DNA from: Notamacropus eugenii
Taxonomy: Eukaryota > Chordata > Mammalia > Diprotodontia > Macropodidae
Length of the DNA stretch: 64,000 nt
Direction: 5' to 3'
Assembly (NCBI RefSeq): GCF_028372415.1
Contig: NC_092872.1
Location: 517,018,224 to 517,082,223, forward strand
The notes below the pieces were generated by a model that had not been told where the DNA came from, did not search any database, and saw nothing but the letters and a program-made list of their open reading frames with translations. Shown here piece after piece: positions 22,750-32,380 of this stretch. A program made the translations under genes and the position numbers. Numbering within the stretch: the stretch's first letter is position 1; each line of letters starts with the position of its first letter.

Positions 22750-23725
22750 TCTTCTGAGTATGTGAGAAAAAAACAGGCCGAGATCCCTATTTGGTGCACC
22801 TGTCTGGCACCATAAATAGCTGAGCACACACCTGTCAGTGGGCCAGGCCCTGCACAGCCCCCTTATTGTATGGCTTGACAAGTGCTTACTATTAGTCACA
22901 GTTCTCCTGAAAAGCAGTTCGGAGTCATATGAACAGGTGCTCCAGCTCAGAGCTACCCTAGAAATAGGGATTCAGACTTGCAATGGCTCCTCATGCTTCT
23001 CAGGGAGGTTGTCCATGGCCTGGGCATCCCAGGGCATCCCAAGGGTCCATCGCTGTGGCTGCAGCAGGACCATAGCCCACCACGCACAGGGTTACACCTT
23101 AGACCTGCAGTGGCTCCCTCCAGTAAGAAGCAGACAGACCTTCAGAACCCACCGGGAAAGGTTCATTGGGACACCCCGACTGCTTTTTTTGTCCTTCATA
23201 TTGGAGTCAAAAGGAGGTGGGGTGTTGAAATTTGTAGGATTCTGAATAGAAATAGTGACCAACAGACTTGGTTTAAAAGCACCAAAGAAGAAAAAGAAAA
23301 TCCATCACTCCCCCCACCCCCTCCCCGCCGGAGGAGGCTGAGGACACCCCCGAGACTGACTGTGAGCGACATTTCAGACACCAGCTGCAACTGTCACGGT
23401 TCAGATTGTAAACTACAGTCAGGAAATGCCGGAACGGCCTCAAAAAAGACAGAGTCCGAAAGGGGGTGGGGTGCGGAGGGGTGGGGTGGGGAGGGTGCCA
23501 CGAAAACTGCCACCAGGTCCTTTCATTGAGGAATGAAGCAGCAACTTGGGGAGGGGGAGCAGGGGGCGTGAGGGGGTCGGGGCATGTTGCTCCACAGCTG
23601 GAGTTAACACAGAGGGAGCTCTTTCCTATAGAAACTTTTTTTTTCCCCTTGAAAAATCATAATGGCAAATATTCACTTGGCTCTTTCGCAACACGGGGAG
23701 GGCTCCGGGCAGGGGGGCGCCCGGC

Positions 23726-23907
23726 TCAGCGGGAGCCCGAGCAGCCGGCCTCCTCATGCTTGTGCAGCAGGGACATGCGAGAGAAAGTCCGCGAGCAGCT
23801 TCTGCACTGGTACTTCTTGACGTCCGAGTGGGTCTGCAGGTGGGCGCGGAGGTTGGAGCGGTCGGCAAACGCCCGGCTGCAGTGCGTGCAGGAGAACGGC
23901 TTCTCCC
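23726..23907 (-). CDS. SNAI1: SNAI1 coding exon 3 (last two zinc fingers, stop)
   Basis: Acceptor ccccag ends at 23908. It codes the rest of Gly200 through Arg259 and TGA (23728-23726). It contains finger C206/C209/H222/H226 and the atypical last finger C234/C237/H250/C255, as in all Snail proteins. The exon lies in a GC-rich patch (about 23460-24010). Confidence 0.96.
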
Positions 23908-26900
23908 CTGGGGAGACAAGGCGGGGTGAGGCTCCCGAGGAACACTCCTCCCTCGTGGGCTTAAAGGGAGGTCCCACCCCACCCCACCCCACCGCACCCC
24001 TTCGCCCGAGCCCAGGAATCTGAACTGTGGGGACTCTTGGCACTGTCTTTAAGATATTAGCGGAGGGCTGATTACACTCGTATCCTGGTTCCACAGATTT
24101 TAGGGCTGGGAGGGGCTTTGGAGTCCATCTATCCCACAATTGTGGTGCAGGGGAAAGAACATGCTATGATGTCAGACGACCTGGTTCAAATCCTACTCAG
24201 GTGACCGACCTTGGGCAGGTCACTACCTCTGGGGCCAAATTTCCTCACCTATTGAAATGAGTGGGGATTGGAACGGATGACAAGGAAGGCCCTTCTAAGG
24301 CCAGGAGTCCCCCTGTTTTACAGAGAAGGGAAGGGAGGTGTCCAAGCTCCCAGAGGCAATGAATGGAAGAACTAGCGTTTGAACTGAAGTGTTCTGACTT
24401 CACATCCTGGGCCTCTTTGCAGCTGAATGGCAGGAAACTGCCTCTTGGTAACTGTAAAAGGCAGGCGAGCCATTTTCCCTCATCCTTAAATTGGGAATAA
24501 TCACATGTACTACTTCTTTCACCAGACTGTGGTGAGGTAAGCACTTTATAGGCCTCAAAAGCACTATGGAAAACATGTTATTATACACAATCAGGGACCT
24601 GAAAAAAAGGCGAAAGCCAGAGACAAACACTGTAGCCCACAGGGAGCTGAACTAGCCACCTAGGGAGGGGCAGGGTATGGTTCAGTGGAAACAGCATGAG
24701 ATTTGAAGTCAAAGGCCCTAGTTACTCCACCTGCTATTACCCTACTTTAGGCCTTTCATCACCACTTGCTTGGATGACTATAATGGCCTCCTAATTGATT
24801 TCCTTGCCCAAAGTTTTGGCCCCTCCCAATCTTTTACACTCTTATCAAATAATCTTCCTAATTGACAAACATTTATAAAGTACCTACTTTACCTAAGAAC
24901 TGTGCCTAGCCACCGTACTTTTCACCTTCAAGGGGAGGAATCTCCTAGAAGTCTAAAATGCCCCTCTTCCTGTGCTCAAAAAAACCTTCTGTGGCTCCCA
25001 TTTGCCATTTTGATAAAAATACAAACCCCTTGCCTTTGCCAGCCGCTAGGACATCTGCCTTGGTTCATTTTGTGCATTATCCATATTCCTGGCCCTCCTT
25101 TGAGAGTCATTACCCTCATTTAAAGTTCCAAACAAGCACCACCTTTCCAGATCTTAAAATTTCCTAACACCTCCACCTCAAAGTGCTTTTCTCCTTATGG
25201 CAGATTGTTTTGGATGTCTCCTTTGCCCCATCTCAACCTCTGCTACCTGCTTTGAATTATATGGATCTTTGTACATAAGTATCCATCTTATACCTTCATA
25301 CCCCTAGTAGAATGTAATTTCTTTGATTTCCAGTGGCAAATCCAGTGACATGTATGTAACATTTGTTTGTTGAATGAATGAATCCTAGCAGAGTCACAAA
25401 TTGTGAGGTTCATTTTCCATCTCTATAAAATGAGAGGGTTAGATTCAATTTTCTCTAAGGTCTTTTCTAGCTCTGAATCTTATTGATGGTATGGAACTCT
25501 CCAAGGGAACAAATAAGAAATGGTAGAACTAGAATAAGGGAAAGTATATATTAAGCCATAACGGGAATCCAAGGGACTCTCTGAAATCATATCTGCCATG
25601 GACTTTCCTATGAAAACTTCATTTAAAAAAAAGAGACTTTTAAAAAGAAAAAGCTTTGGGGGGGGGAGGAGTAAGGGGAGGGGAAGGAGGGCCTTTTTTT
25701 TTGAGGCCTTCAAGCCTTATGCCCCAGTGGATCGCCTCCGCCTCTCAACCAACTTCCTTCAGACATCTTTATACCATGCTAAGCAAGTGTGAAATCAGCA
25801 CCGGCAAGGCTGCCCCGGCCCTGTGTGGAGCATAAAGGCAGGGAAAGGCTGCATTGTATACGTGACACTTCTTGGATTAAAAGGGGAAGGCACCCTGGGC
25901 CCAGCAGCTGCCCGGCCCACAGTAACAGGTGCACAGATATTGCTCCATCACAGCACCTGCTCAGCCTTCCTTCCACCAGCCCTCACAGTCCCCCCACCCC
26001 ACCCCCAAAGCTACCATTAAAGCAGACAATGAAAATCAAGGTTTGAAATTATGCATTTCAACAGAAGCTTTGTAGCAGGATTTTTTTTGGCTTCCAGCTT
26101 GAATGAATGTCCCTTTAAGAAAATTATATATATATGTATGTATGTATGTATATATATGTGTAGGGGAAATCTGGGGGATGAGTGGGCTGCATAAGAGTCC
26201 CCCCCAAGCACCTAAGACTTTACCAGGTAGACAGTAAGATCATAGGATCTTAGGGGACCTTAGAGGTCACCTGGTCCGACTCCCTTATTTTACATATGAG
26301 GAATCTGAGGCCCAGAGGGGAAATTACTTACCTAAAGTCATTCTGCTAATAAATTTACAGATCCAGTATTGGATTGTATCCCAGTTTAAGTATCTCTTTC
26401 CACTAAACCTAGAGGCCAGATGCTGGAATGGGTGAGGCCTCTTTGCATATAAAAGCCCTTATGAGGGGGGGATGGGTGAGAGAAGCTGGAAAAATGAGGA
26501 GGGGGAACTTCCTGGTCTGAGCCTTTCACCTCAACCCACGTTTAGGCCAGGTGGGTGGCTAACATCACAGTCTTCCTAAGAGTACTCTCACGAATCCAAA
26601 ACTCCATTTTCCCATTTGGCTGAAATGGGAGAGAACTTGGGTTACCCAAAGAAAGCCTCTCCCAGAGCAAAATGACAAACTAAACTAAAGCAGTGAGACA
26701 AGATCACTTTCTATCTCCTTAGCCACTCCCTTGAAATTCTATGCACAGTAAATACTTCATAAGTGTCTGTTGTTGCTAACAGCTTCAAGCCTATTTATTT
26801 CCAGTATCCTCTCAAGCCTCCAGGCACTTGACACATGGTTCTCTAAGATGGCCTGGATACCAGTCATAGTGCTAAAATCAACTGATCACAGTGCTAAAAT

Positions 26901-28309
26901 CAATGAATGAATGAATGAACAAAAGAGCATTACTACACTTGTAAGAGTAAGGCATTAAGCTCCATGATCTTAGGCAAGCCATCCTCGCCCCACCCCCCCT
27001 CAGTCATTAATAGGGCTATCAACTGTCCCATTTTAACTCCGTAAAACTATAGTAGGAACAGCATGGAACCTGCCCCATATGTAAAAAAATGAAGGAACTG
27101 AGTTAACGGGATCTCTAAGAGTCCTCCCATTCCCAACAATCTAGTTGTGTTTCAAGGCCTCACCTGAAATCCTATAAATCCTAAAACATGTGTGAAAAAG
27201 GAAAAGGAGATGGAATAGAAAACACTATGGGTCACTTACCTGTGTGGGTTCTGATGTGACCCTGTAACAGCCAAGGCCGGGAGAAAGCTTTCCCACAAAT
27301 CTTGCAGACACAGGGAAGTGTGTGGCTTCGGATATGCATTTTGAGGGCACCAAGGCTCACATACTCCTTCTCACAGACCTTGCAGATGAACGATTTTCTA
27401 GGCTGGGCATCTTCGCTGTGCTGAAGCTGCTGGTGTTTGGAGGGACTAGGCAAAGTGGTGTAGGATTCCGGGCACTGACCACAGGAGAACTTCTCTGCCT
27501 CCTCTTCCGGGGAGACTGGGCTTGGGGGATCTGACCCCTTGCCACTGTCATAATCATCACTGGACAGAGAAGTCAGGTCCAGGGCCTTGGGCTCTTCTGG
27601 GGGTCCAGGAGCAGCTGCTGGCATGGGGGTAAAGAAGCTAGAGAGTAGCCCACTATCCCAGACCAGTGGAGGGTAACATATTGCTGGACTGAGGACCTCT
27701 GGTGCTGGAATGGCCAACATCGGGTAGGATTGGTCATATAAGTGGGGAGACACAATCACTGGAAGCGTGAGAAAGAAGAGAGGAAAGAAGAGGGTTAAAC
27801 AGGACACATCCTCTACAGTTTAAAGGGATCCTTTTCTCCCAAGATCTATCTCCCATCTCTCCAGTCCTCGGCTTCTCTTAAATGGTCCTTCCCCATCTGG
27901 CTAAATGATACCACAAGCTCCAAAAATTTCAGGGAACCATTTCCACTTGGCACCTTAGCAAAAGTACCCTACCTCCAACCCCTTCTACTCCCAAGACCCC
28001 TTTTTTTTTATCCCCAAGTCACTCCAGGACTTCCACACTAGCTCATCCCGCCGGCACCCAGAGTTCATCCAGATGTGCCCAAATGTTTCCATCCCACTGG
28101 CTACAGGAACTCCACAGAGGTTGGTACCTTCTCTTCCTCAACGTCGCCCACTCTGTCTACCTAAAGTTGGTCCTATTCCCGGTCAATCTCTCCCTCCCTC
28201 CGCTACTGCCCACCCAGCTCGGTGCCTTACCTGTCTGACTCTCCAGTTCGCTGTAGTTGGGTTTCTTGCTGGTGGAGAAATGTTTCTTGACAAGAAAGGA
28301 GCGAGGCAT
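23726..28309 (-). CDS. SNAI1: SNAI1, Snail family zinc-finger transcriptional repressor (complete, 3 coding exons)
   Basis: Spliced CDS: exon 1 28309-28231, exon 2 27758-27240, exon 3 23907-23726, giving 259 codons plus TGA. All junctions are GT-AG and phases agree. Seen in the protein: SNAG repressor motif MPRSFLVKK at residues 1-9; beta-TrCP/GSK3-type degron DSGKGS at 97-102 followed by PPSPVSP; a degenerate C2H2 unit at 119-140; then four fingers at 152-172, 178-198, 206-226 and 234-255, the last with a terminal Cys. Known of the family: a nuclear repressor that binds CAGGTG E-boxes (for example CDH1) and drives epithelial-mesenchymal transition; SNAG recruits LSD1/HDAC complexes. Human SNAI1 is 264 residues. 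The N-terminus and extra finger look like SNAI2, but the DSGxxS/PPSP block, the CSG C-terminal end and RNF114 next door make it SNAI1. Identity is very secure. Confidence 0.97.
24147..24400 (+). mobile_element. MIR relics in SNAI1 intron 2
   Basis: 24147-24290 sense (ctggttcaaatcctactcag, ttgggcaggtcactacctct) and 24310-24400 an antisense piece. Confidence 0.55.
24725..25375 (+). mobile_element. L2 LINE 3' portion in SNAI1 intron 2
   Basis: gcttggatgactataatggc, cttctgtggctcccatttgc, cttgcctttgccagccg and a terminus acatttgtttgttgaatgaa. Antisense to SNAI1. Confidence 0.75.
25380..25490 (+). mobile_element. MIR3-like relic
   Basis: ctctataaaatgagagggtt, ctaaggtcttttctagctct. Confidence 0.5.
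26125..26162. repeat. (TA)n/(TATG)n microsatellite
   Basis: tatatatatatg followed by tatgtatgtatg units, in SNAI1 intron 2. Confidence 0.85.
26225..26400 (+). mobile_element. MIR/MON-like relic
   Basis: ggggaccttagaggtcacct, acatatgaggaatctgaggc. Confidence 0.6.
27240..27758 (-). CDS. SNAI1: SNAI1 coding exon 2 (Pro/Ser region, degron, first fingers)
   Basis: 519 bases (173 codons), phase 1 in and out. Acceptor cttccag ends at 27759; donor is cag|gtaagt just below 27240. It codes Val27 to the first base of Gly200: the divergent Pro-rich middle, the DSGKGS degron, the extra degenerate finger and two canonical fingers, ending in the HTG linker that exon 3 completes as HTGEKPF. Confidence 0.96.
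27759..28230 (-). other. SNAI1: SNAI1 intron 1
   Basis: 472-base intron, GT-AG, interrupting the Val27 codon. It is pyrimidine-rich on the plus strand with no transposon I can recognise. The short size fits the compact first intron of SNAI1 in other mammals. Confidence 0.9.
28231..28309 (-). CDS. SNAI1: SNAI1 coding exon 1 (SNAG domain)
   Basis: Codes residues 1-26 plus the first base of Val27. ATG is at 28309-28307, the first ATG of the transcript region, and is fixed by the invariant MPRSFLV start of Snail proteins. The donor is cag|gtaagg (GT at 28230-28229). The encoded KPNYSEL motif is shared with SNAI1 and SNAI2 of other vertebrates. Confidence 0.96.
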
Positions 28310-28540
28310 GGCGAATCCGGGGCTCGATCGCGGACCACTGCGCCTGGGATACCGTACTGGAAACTCAAGCTACTAAGCTCTCGCACGCCAGTCTGAAATT
28401 GCCAGCCCCAGGAACTTCCTAATAAAGGGGATCTCAGCCCAGAGTGGCAGGAGGCGGGACCGCCACGCCCACTTGTCACCTCTAGGCCAATCAGCAACCG
28501 AGCCATCCGCAGGCCCCGCCCTCAGAGTCTCCGGGGCAGG
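28310..28540 (-). promoter_or_regulatory. SNAI1 core promoter and 5' UTR
   Basis: CpG-rich DNA directly upstream of the SNAI1 ATG. Seen: a TATA-like tttatta (minus, 28427-28421) about 115 bases above the ATG; an inverted CCAAT (28487-28491); an Sp1-type CCCCGCCC (28514-28521); a CACGCCC box near 28463. If the TATA-like element works, transcription would start near 28395 and give an 80-90 base 5' UTR, similar to human SNAI1. Start site not proven. Confidence 0.6.
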
Positions 28541-28809
28541 TGCTGAGTTGGGACCCACAAGGTCCGCGTGGCTTCAGACAGAGCACTGGTCCTGCAGCCC
28601 AGAGCCGCATCCCGGCCTCTGACCAGACGGGGTCTTTGGCTGATGGAACAGGTGCGCAATGAAAGCTTGATTCTTTTGGTGTTCCGTTCTTGTGGTAAAA
28701 GACTCTAGAGTTCACAAGTTTCCTGCGCCGGGACACGTGGCGGCTGTCGCACCTCCCTCCTTCCCCACCCCCATCCGCTTAGCCTTCTAGCACCTGAGCC
28801 GGGCAGGTG
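28537..28809. promoter_or_regulatory. Cluster of four Snail-type E-boxes upstream of SNAI1
   Basis: CAGGTG/CACCTG at 28537-28542, 28649-28654, 28791-28796 and 28804-28809, all within 273 bases and 228-500 bases above the ATG. This is the preferred Snail/Slug/ZEB/E2A site. SNAI1 binding its own promoter through such a box is known in human cells, so autoregulation is likely here. Confidence 0.55.
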
Positions 28810-29032
28810 TAGGAGGCAGGATGCGTGGGTCACTTCTGCCCCAGGGCCGTGAGAGGGGTGACCGACCTGGGCTCGCGCCTTCTGGGAGCCCCTTTGTGCC
28901 CTACCCTGGTTGTTTGGGACTCTAGATACTGTCGGTGACCTAATTAAGTGCTGGAGCGGGAGCGAGTGAGAGCCCAGAGAAGTCCTCGCTGCCCTGCGTG
29001 GATCCGGAATTGACTTCTCAACGATTCGGGTG

Positions 29033-29045
29033 CGCCCTCTGGCGA
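29033..29045 (-). promoter_or_regulatory. Candidate CTCF site upstream of SNAI1
   Basis: On the minus strand the bases read TCGCCAGAGGGCG, an unbroken match to the CTCF core CCAGAGGGCG. It is about 0.7 kb above the SNAI1 ATG, at the edge of the CpG island. Confidence 0.5.
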
Positions 29046-29060
29046 CCCTAGCCCAAGCTG

Positions 29061-30175
29061 GGGTGACTTCTCCGCTCCCCTCCGCGCTTTAAGTTTTACA
29101 AAGCACCTGCATCGCAATACCCCTAGTCAACAGAAAAACCGTGACCAGCCCCATTTTATAGAGGAGGAAACGAATCTTCAGAGAAGTGAAGCTACACGCA
29201 CAAGGTCACACAGCCAGTAAGTGTTAGGGCGGGGATGTAAAACCAGAGCCCCGGACTTCCAAGTCCAGGGCGCTTTCCAAGACACCACCACGCTCTCTCT
29301 TCTTCCCCAATTTAGGCAAGTCGTTACAATTCCATTCCTCCCTCAATCCACAGGGACCCTCTCCCCTAGCCCTGGGGACTGACACCTGAAATTCCGGCTT
29401 CTGCTCTTAACACCTCCTTAATTGGGCCTTTGATCTTCTCCTGGGACGGGAAGGAGAAAGGGGAGCCCAGAAGGTGTCAGGAAACTTTCCTTCCCTTCAC
29501 CTCCCCACCCCCTTGCCCAAACACAGCACCCAAAACCAGAACGACAAAGTCGAAACTAGAAAGAACTTTGGAACATAGAGTCCAAGCTCCTCTGATAATT
29601 ATGGGTGTGGGATAGAATAGGGCAACCTGAAGCCAAGAATAGAAATGACTTGCCCAAGGTCATGTATTTAGCCATAATAATATGTTATGCGTGTATAGTA
29701 ATTATTCAGGTGGGAATGCATCATGTAGCGGAGTAACGAAAAGAAGGGAAACCGGATACCCGGGTTTGGAGTCTTAGCTCCGTCTCTTGCTTTACTATGA
29801 CTCGGGGGTCTCATCTCTGAGCTTCAGTTTTCCCATCTGTAAAATGGAACTAATAATAACTGCTTTCCTTAACCGTTACGGGCTGCTTAGGAGGGAAAAC
29901 ATTACATTCACCTTAAAGTGCTACCAGCATGTGAGAGTTTCCTACAGCCCTCTCAGGTTTACTAGCCTTTCTCACATTTGCTCTGACCTCATCTTCACAG
30001 CACACCGATGAAGCCTGCAAGGCAGGATATACACACCCTCTTTTTTTTCAGAGGAGAAAATGGGCTCAGAGAAAGATCTAAAGAGTTGAGGTGCCGGTAG
30101 AGCGCAAACTGAGAAGCATTCACTCTTCTGACCTGTGCTGTTTGCTCCAAAGTACTGTGCCTGGCTTGGGCCGGG
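29061..30175. other. SNAI1 distal upstream region with MIR relics
   Basis: 29110-29280 antisense MIR (aaggtcacacagccagtaag); 29790-29900 sense MIR (cagttttcccatctgtaaaa). 29300-29790 is otherwise unassigned. Confidence 0.5.
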
Positions 30176-30177
30176 GG

Positions 30178-30178
<1 letters not shown>

Positions 30179-30212
<34 letters not shown>
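30179..30212. repeat. 34-base G homopolymer
   Basis: Uninterrupted run of 34 G after ccgggggc. A second G-rich block is at about 30340-30363. Length may be affected by sequencing error. Confidence 0.85.
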
Positions 30213-30213
<1 letters not shown>

Positions 30214-30224
30214 GGCGTACCAGT

Positions 30225-30312
30225 GAGACTCATTAAGCGGGTTCTCTAACTGGGAAATTGGACAAGATGACCTCTAGGTCCCTCCTAGACTCCAAGAGTC
30301 TAGAATTCTATA
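30225..30312 (+). mobile_element. MIR3-like 3' relic
   Basis: agatgacctctaggtccctc typical of MIR3-type ends. Confidence 0.45.
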
Positions 30313-30540
30313 TGCTAGGAATTCACTAGATGGGCGCGGTGGGGGGTGGGGGGGGGTGGGGGAAGGGAGTGGAAGAACTGAGTGGGAATTGTCCCGTGTC
30401 ACCCAGAAACAAGGCAGGCGCCATGCTGGGATTTCTCCAAACCCAGTACAATCAGCCTCCCACGCCCTTAGTAGAAGTTGCCTGTGTCCTGGAAAGGGAG
30501 TCAGTGAATCTGAAATCAGAACACGTTGGTTCCACTGCTG

Positions 30541-30542
<2 letters not shown>

Positions 30543-30595
<53 letters not shown>
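30543..30595. repeat. (CA)n microsatellite, about 26 units
   Basis: Pure CA repeat. It generates overlapping His-Thr and Val-Cys open frames on both strands that are not genes. Confidence 0.95.
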
Positions 30596-30597
<2 letters not shown>

Positions 30598-30839
30598 AGA
30601 CGAATTCACCACAAGTCCGAAAGGTCTCTTAGAGATCTACTCTCTCCTTTTATGGAGGAAAGGTACGGAAAAGTCGAGTTCCCCTAGCTAGCAAGGGTGG
30701 GATAACAGAGATGCTAATGAATGGGCACTTTCCGAGTTCCATGGTTTGAGGTATATTCATTTGATAATTAATGTAAGCCCTGGAACAAAATTTTATTTTG
30801 AATCCACCCCCACCCCCCATTGAGAGCATCTAACACCTA

Positions 30840-31435
30840 CATACACCCCTGTTTTAACCTGTGTGGCCTTGGGCAAATCACTTTACCCTCTTGAACTTCA
30901 CTTTCCTCAGTTGGGGCCATGGGGGTAACAATCCTTTAACCACTTTATTTCTCATGGTTGTCCTGAGTAAAGTCCTATATAAATGTGAGAGATCTTGGCC
31001 AAGTGGTTCCCTAAACCACCAGCCCCTGGTCCCCACACCCTGTGATTCTTAAAGTCTCTGAATTCTTTAGCTAGAAAGGACCTTATTGATTATGTTAAAT
31101 ATTTTATGAAGTGGAAAACAGAGACTCAGAGAGGAGAATGATATACCTAGGGCCACAGGGGTGGGTGGGTTGGGGTAAGGTCTTTAAAGCTATCTACCAT
31201 ATTTCAGGTGGTGGGGTCAGACTTCAAAGACAATTCTGTCATTGGGATTACAAATGAGCTGTAAACTCAGCACACCTCAAATTATCTGATAACTCTCAAA
31301 GAGTTCATTTATTACTACCTTCCCCATCCCATTCTGGTCACTTGCTAGCTGGGGGATCTTTAGCAAGTTGCTCAATTTCTCTGGACCTCCGTTTCCTCCT
31401 TTGTAAAATGAGGAGGTTGGACTGGATGTTTTTGG
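30840..31435 (+). mobile_element. MIR-family relics upstream of SNAI1
   Basis: 30840-30985 (gtgtggccttgggcaaatca), 31040-31150 (acagagactcagagaggaga) and 31340-31435 (ttgtaaaatgaggaggttgg). Confidence 0.55.
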
Positions 31436-32332
31436 AAGGGACATTTGGGATCCAGATCCATGAACCCCAATTGGTAGAACTCAGGTGTTACCAAATGTTA
31501 GGTGTAAACTCAAAGTCTTTTAAAATTCTAACTGCCAGTGTCCCCACACCCTCCTGGCTAACACTCCATCTTAGGAGCCCTTTGAAGTCTGGAACAGGAG
31601 ATTCTCTTTTGATTGAATCACTGAAAAACCAATTATCTCCCCAAATGCTCTGAAGTTCACAAGACCTGGGTCTAGGGAGTGGACAGCTTGTAAAGTAACC
31701 TCAGGGGCTGATAAGATTAGATACCTGAGCAAAAAGTTTAAGCCCCTTCGGTCTTTTGATTGAATACTTGTAAAGTAGCCCCTAACAATGGGTCTAGTTC
31801 ACAACTTCCTGGGAAAGAGGAAAGGGCCATTTGACTTTCTTTCAAGGTGAATCCACTAGAGGAGTTGGGTCATTTGTCGTGGATGTCCAAGGACAGGAAA
31901 TTAATTGCTTCCCAGAGCTGGGGGAGGAGAGGGAGGCCAGCCACTAACTTGTAAGTTCTGACCTTGGTCCAGCCTGGCCAGATATCATTTCTTCCAACAG
32001 TAATACTCTCCCGGAGCATCCTGGAACCTAGTGGTCAAGGAGTCAGGTGCCTAAGTTAGGGTCAGACTACCACTCAGTCTCTATAGATGAGGTGAATATT
32101 ACATTCTCAGTAATACTTTATTGCCCTCTGCTGGTCCAAAGTAGTTTGAGATTTTTGTACTCAACTCCTCCAGGTCTAATATAGTGCGTCAGAAAGGCTG
32201 GAGAAGAATCACTAGGGAATGTTTGAGATTTTTAAAAATATCAATAAAACATCTATTTTATTTTGTATACATTTTTTAACTTTTTTTTTTTTTTACAATA
32301 CTTACATTTCTCAATATTTCTCTCCCTCTTCC
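31436..32332. other. Non-repetitive upstream sequence
   Basis: No transposon or gene recognised; contains the CTCF-like motif at 32122. Ends in a T-rich tract (32280-32294). Confidence 0.4.
32122..32134 (-). promoter_or_regulatory. Candidate CTCF site about 3.8 kb upstream of SNAI1
   Basis: The minus strand reads CCAGCAGAGGGCA, matching CCASYAGRKGGCR at every position. It lies in non-repetitive DNA with the same orientation as the site at 29033. Confidence 0.45.
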
Positions 32333-32380
32333 TTTCTAGCTCCCAAGTCAAGCACTTAAGTGCTTAGAAAGTAGTTGGAA

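Larger units (their letters stand above)
22625..23725 (-). other. SNAI1: SNAI1 3' UTR
   Basis: From the stop codon to just past an AATAAA on the minus strand (22649-22644), about 1.1 kb, free of recognisable transposons. The 3' UTR assignment rests on the polyadenylation signal and lack of repeats; the cleavage site is inferred. It holds an 8-mer miR-30 site at 22749-22742. Several open frames here on both strands (for example 22838-23529 plus) are chance frames in GC-rich DNA. Confidence 0.75.
23908..27239 (-). other. SNAI1: SNAI1 intron 2
   Basis: About 3.3 kb, GT-AG. Unlike intron 1 it has collected old repeats: MIR-like pieces at 24147-24290 and 24310-24400, an L2 at 24725-25375, MIR3/MON-like pieces at 25380-25490 and 26225-26400, and short tandem repeats. 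The stretches 25490-26100 and 26400-27235 show no repeat I recognise and could hold intronic regulatory sequence. A CAGGTG E-box is at 26548-26553. Confidence 0.85.
28030..29060. other. CpG-rich island over SNAI1 exon 1 and promoter
   Basis: CpG density is clearly higher here than in the flanking AT-rich repeat DNA. The span covers intron 1, exon 1 and about 750 bases upstream. Limits are by eye; no CpG ratio was computed. Confidence 0.6.

Noticed and set aside
22838-23529. Long plus-strand frames (135 and 183 codons) over the SNAI1 3' UTR
   Set aside because: Antisense to the SNAI1 transcript, GC-rich and low complexity, mutually overlapping, and like no known protein.
23466-24023. 185-codon plus-strand frame opposite SNAI1 exon 3
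   Set aside because: Shadow of the conserved SNAI1 finger exon on the other strand.
30274-30691. Overlapping open frames with His-Thr and Cys-Val runs
   Set aside because: Translations of the (CA)n microsatellite.
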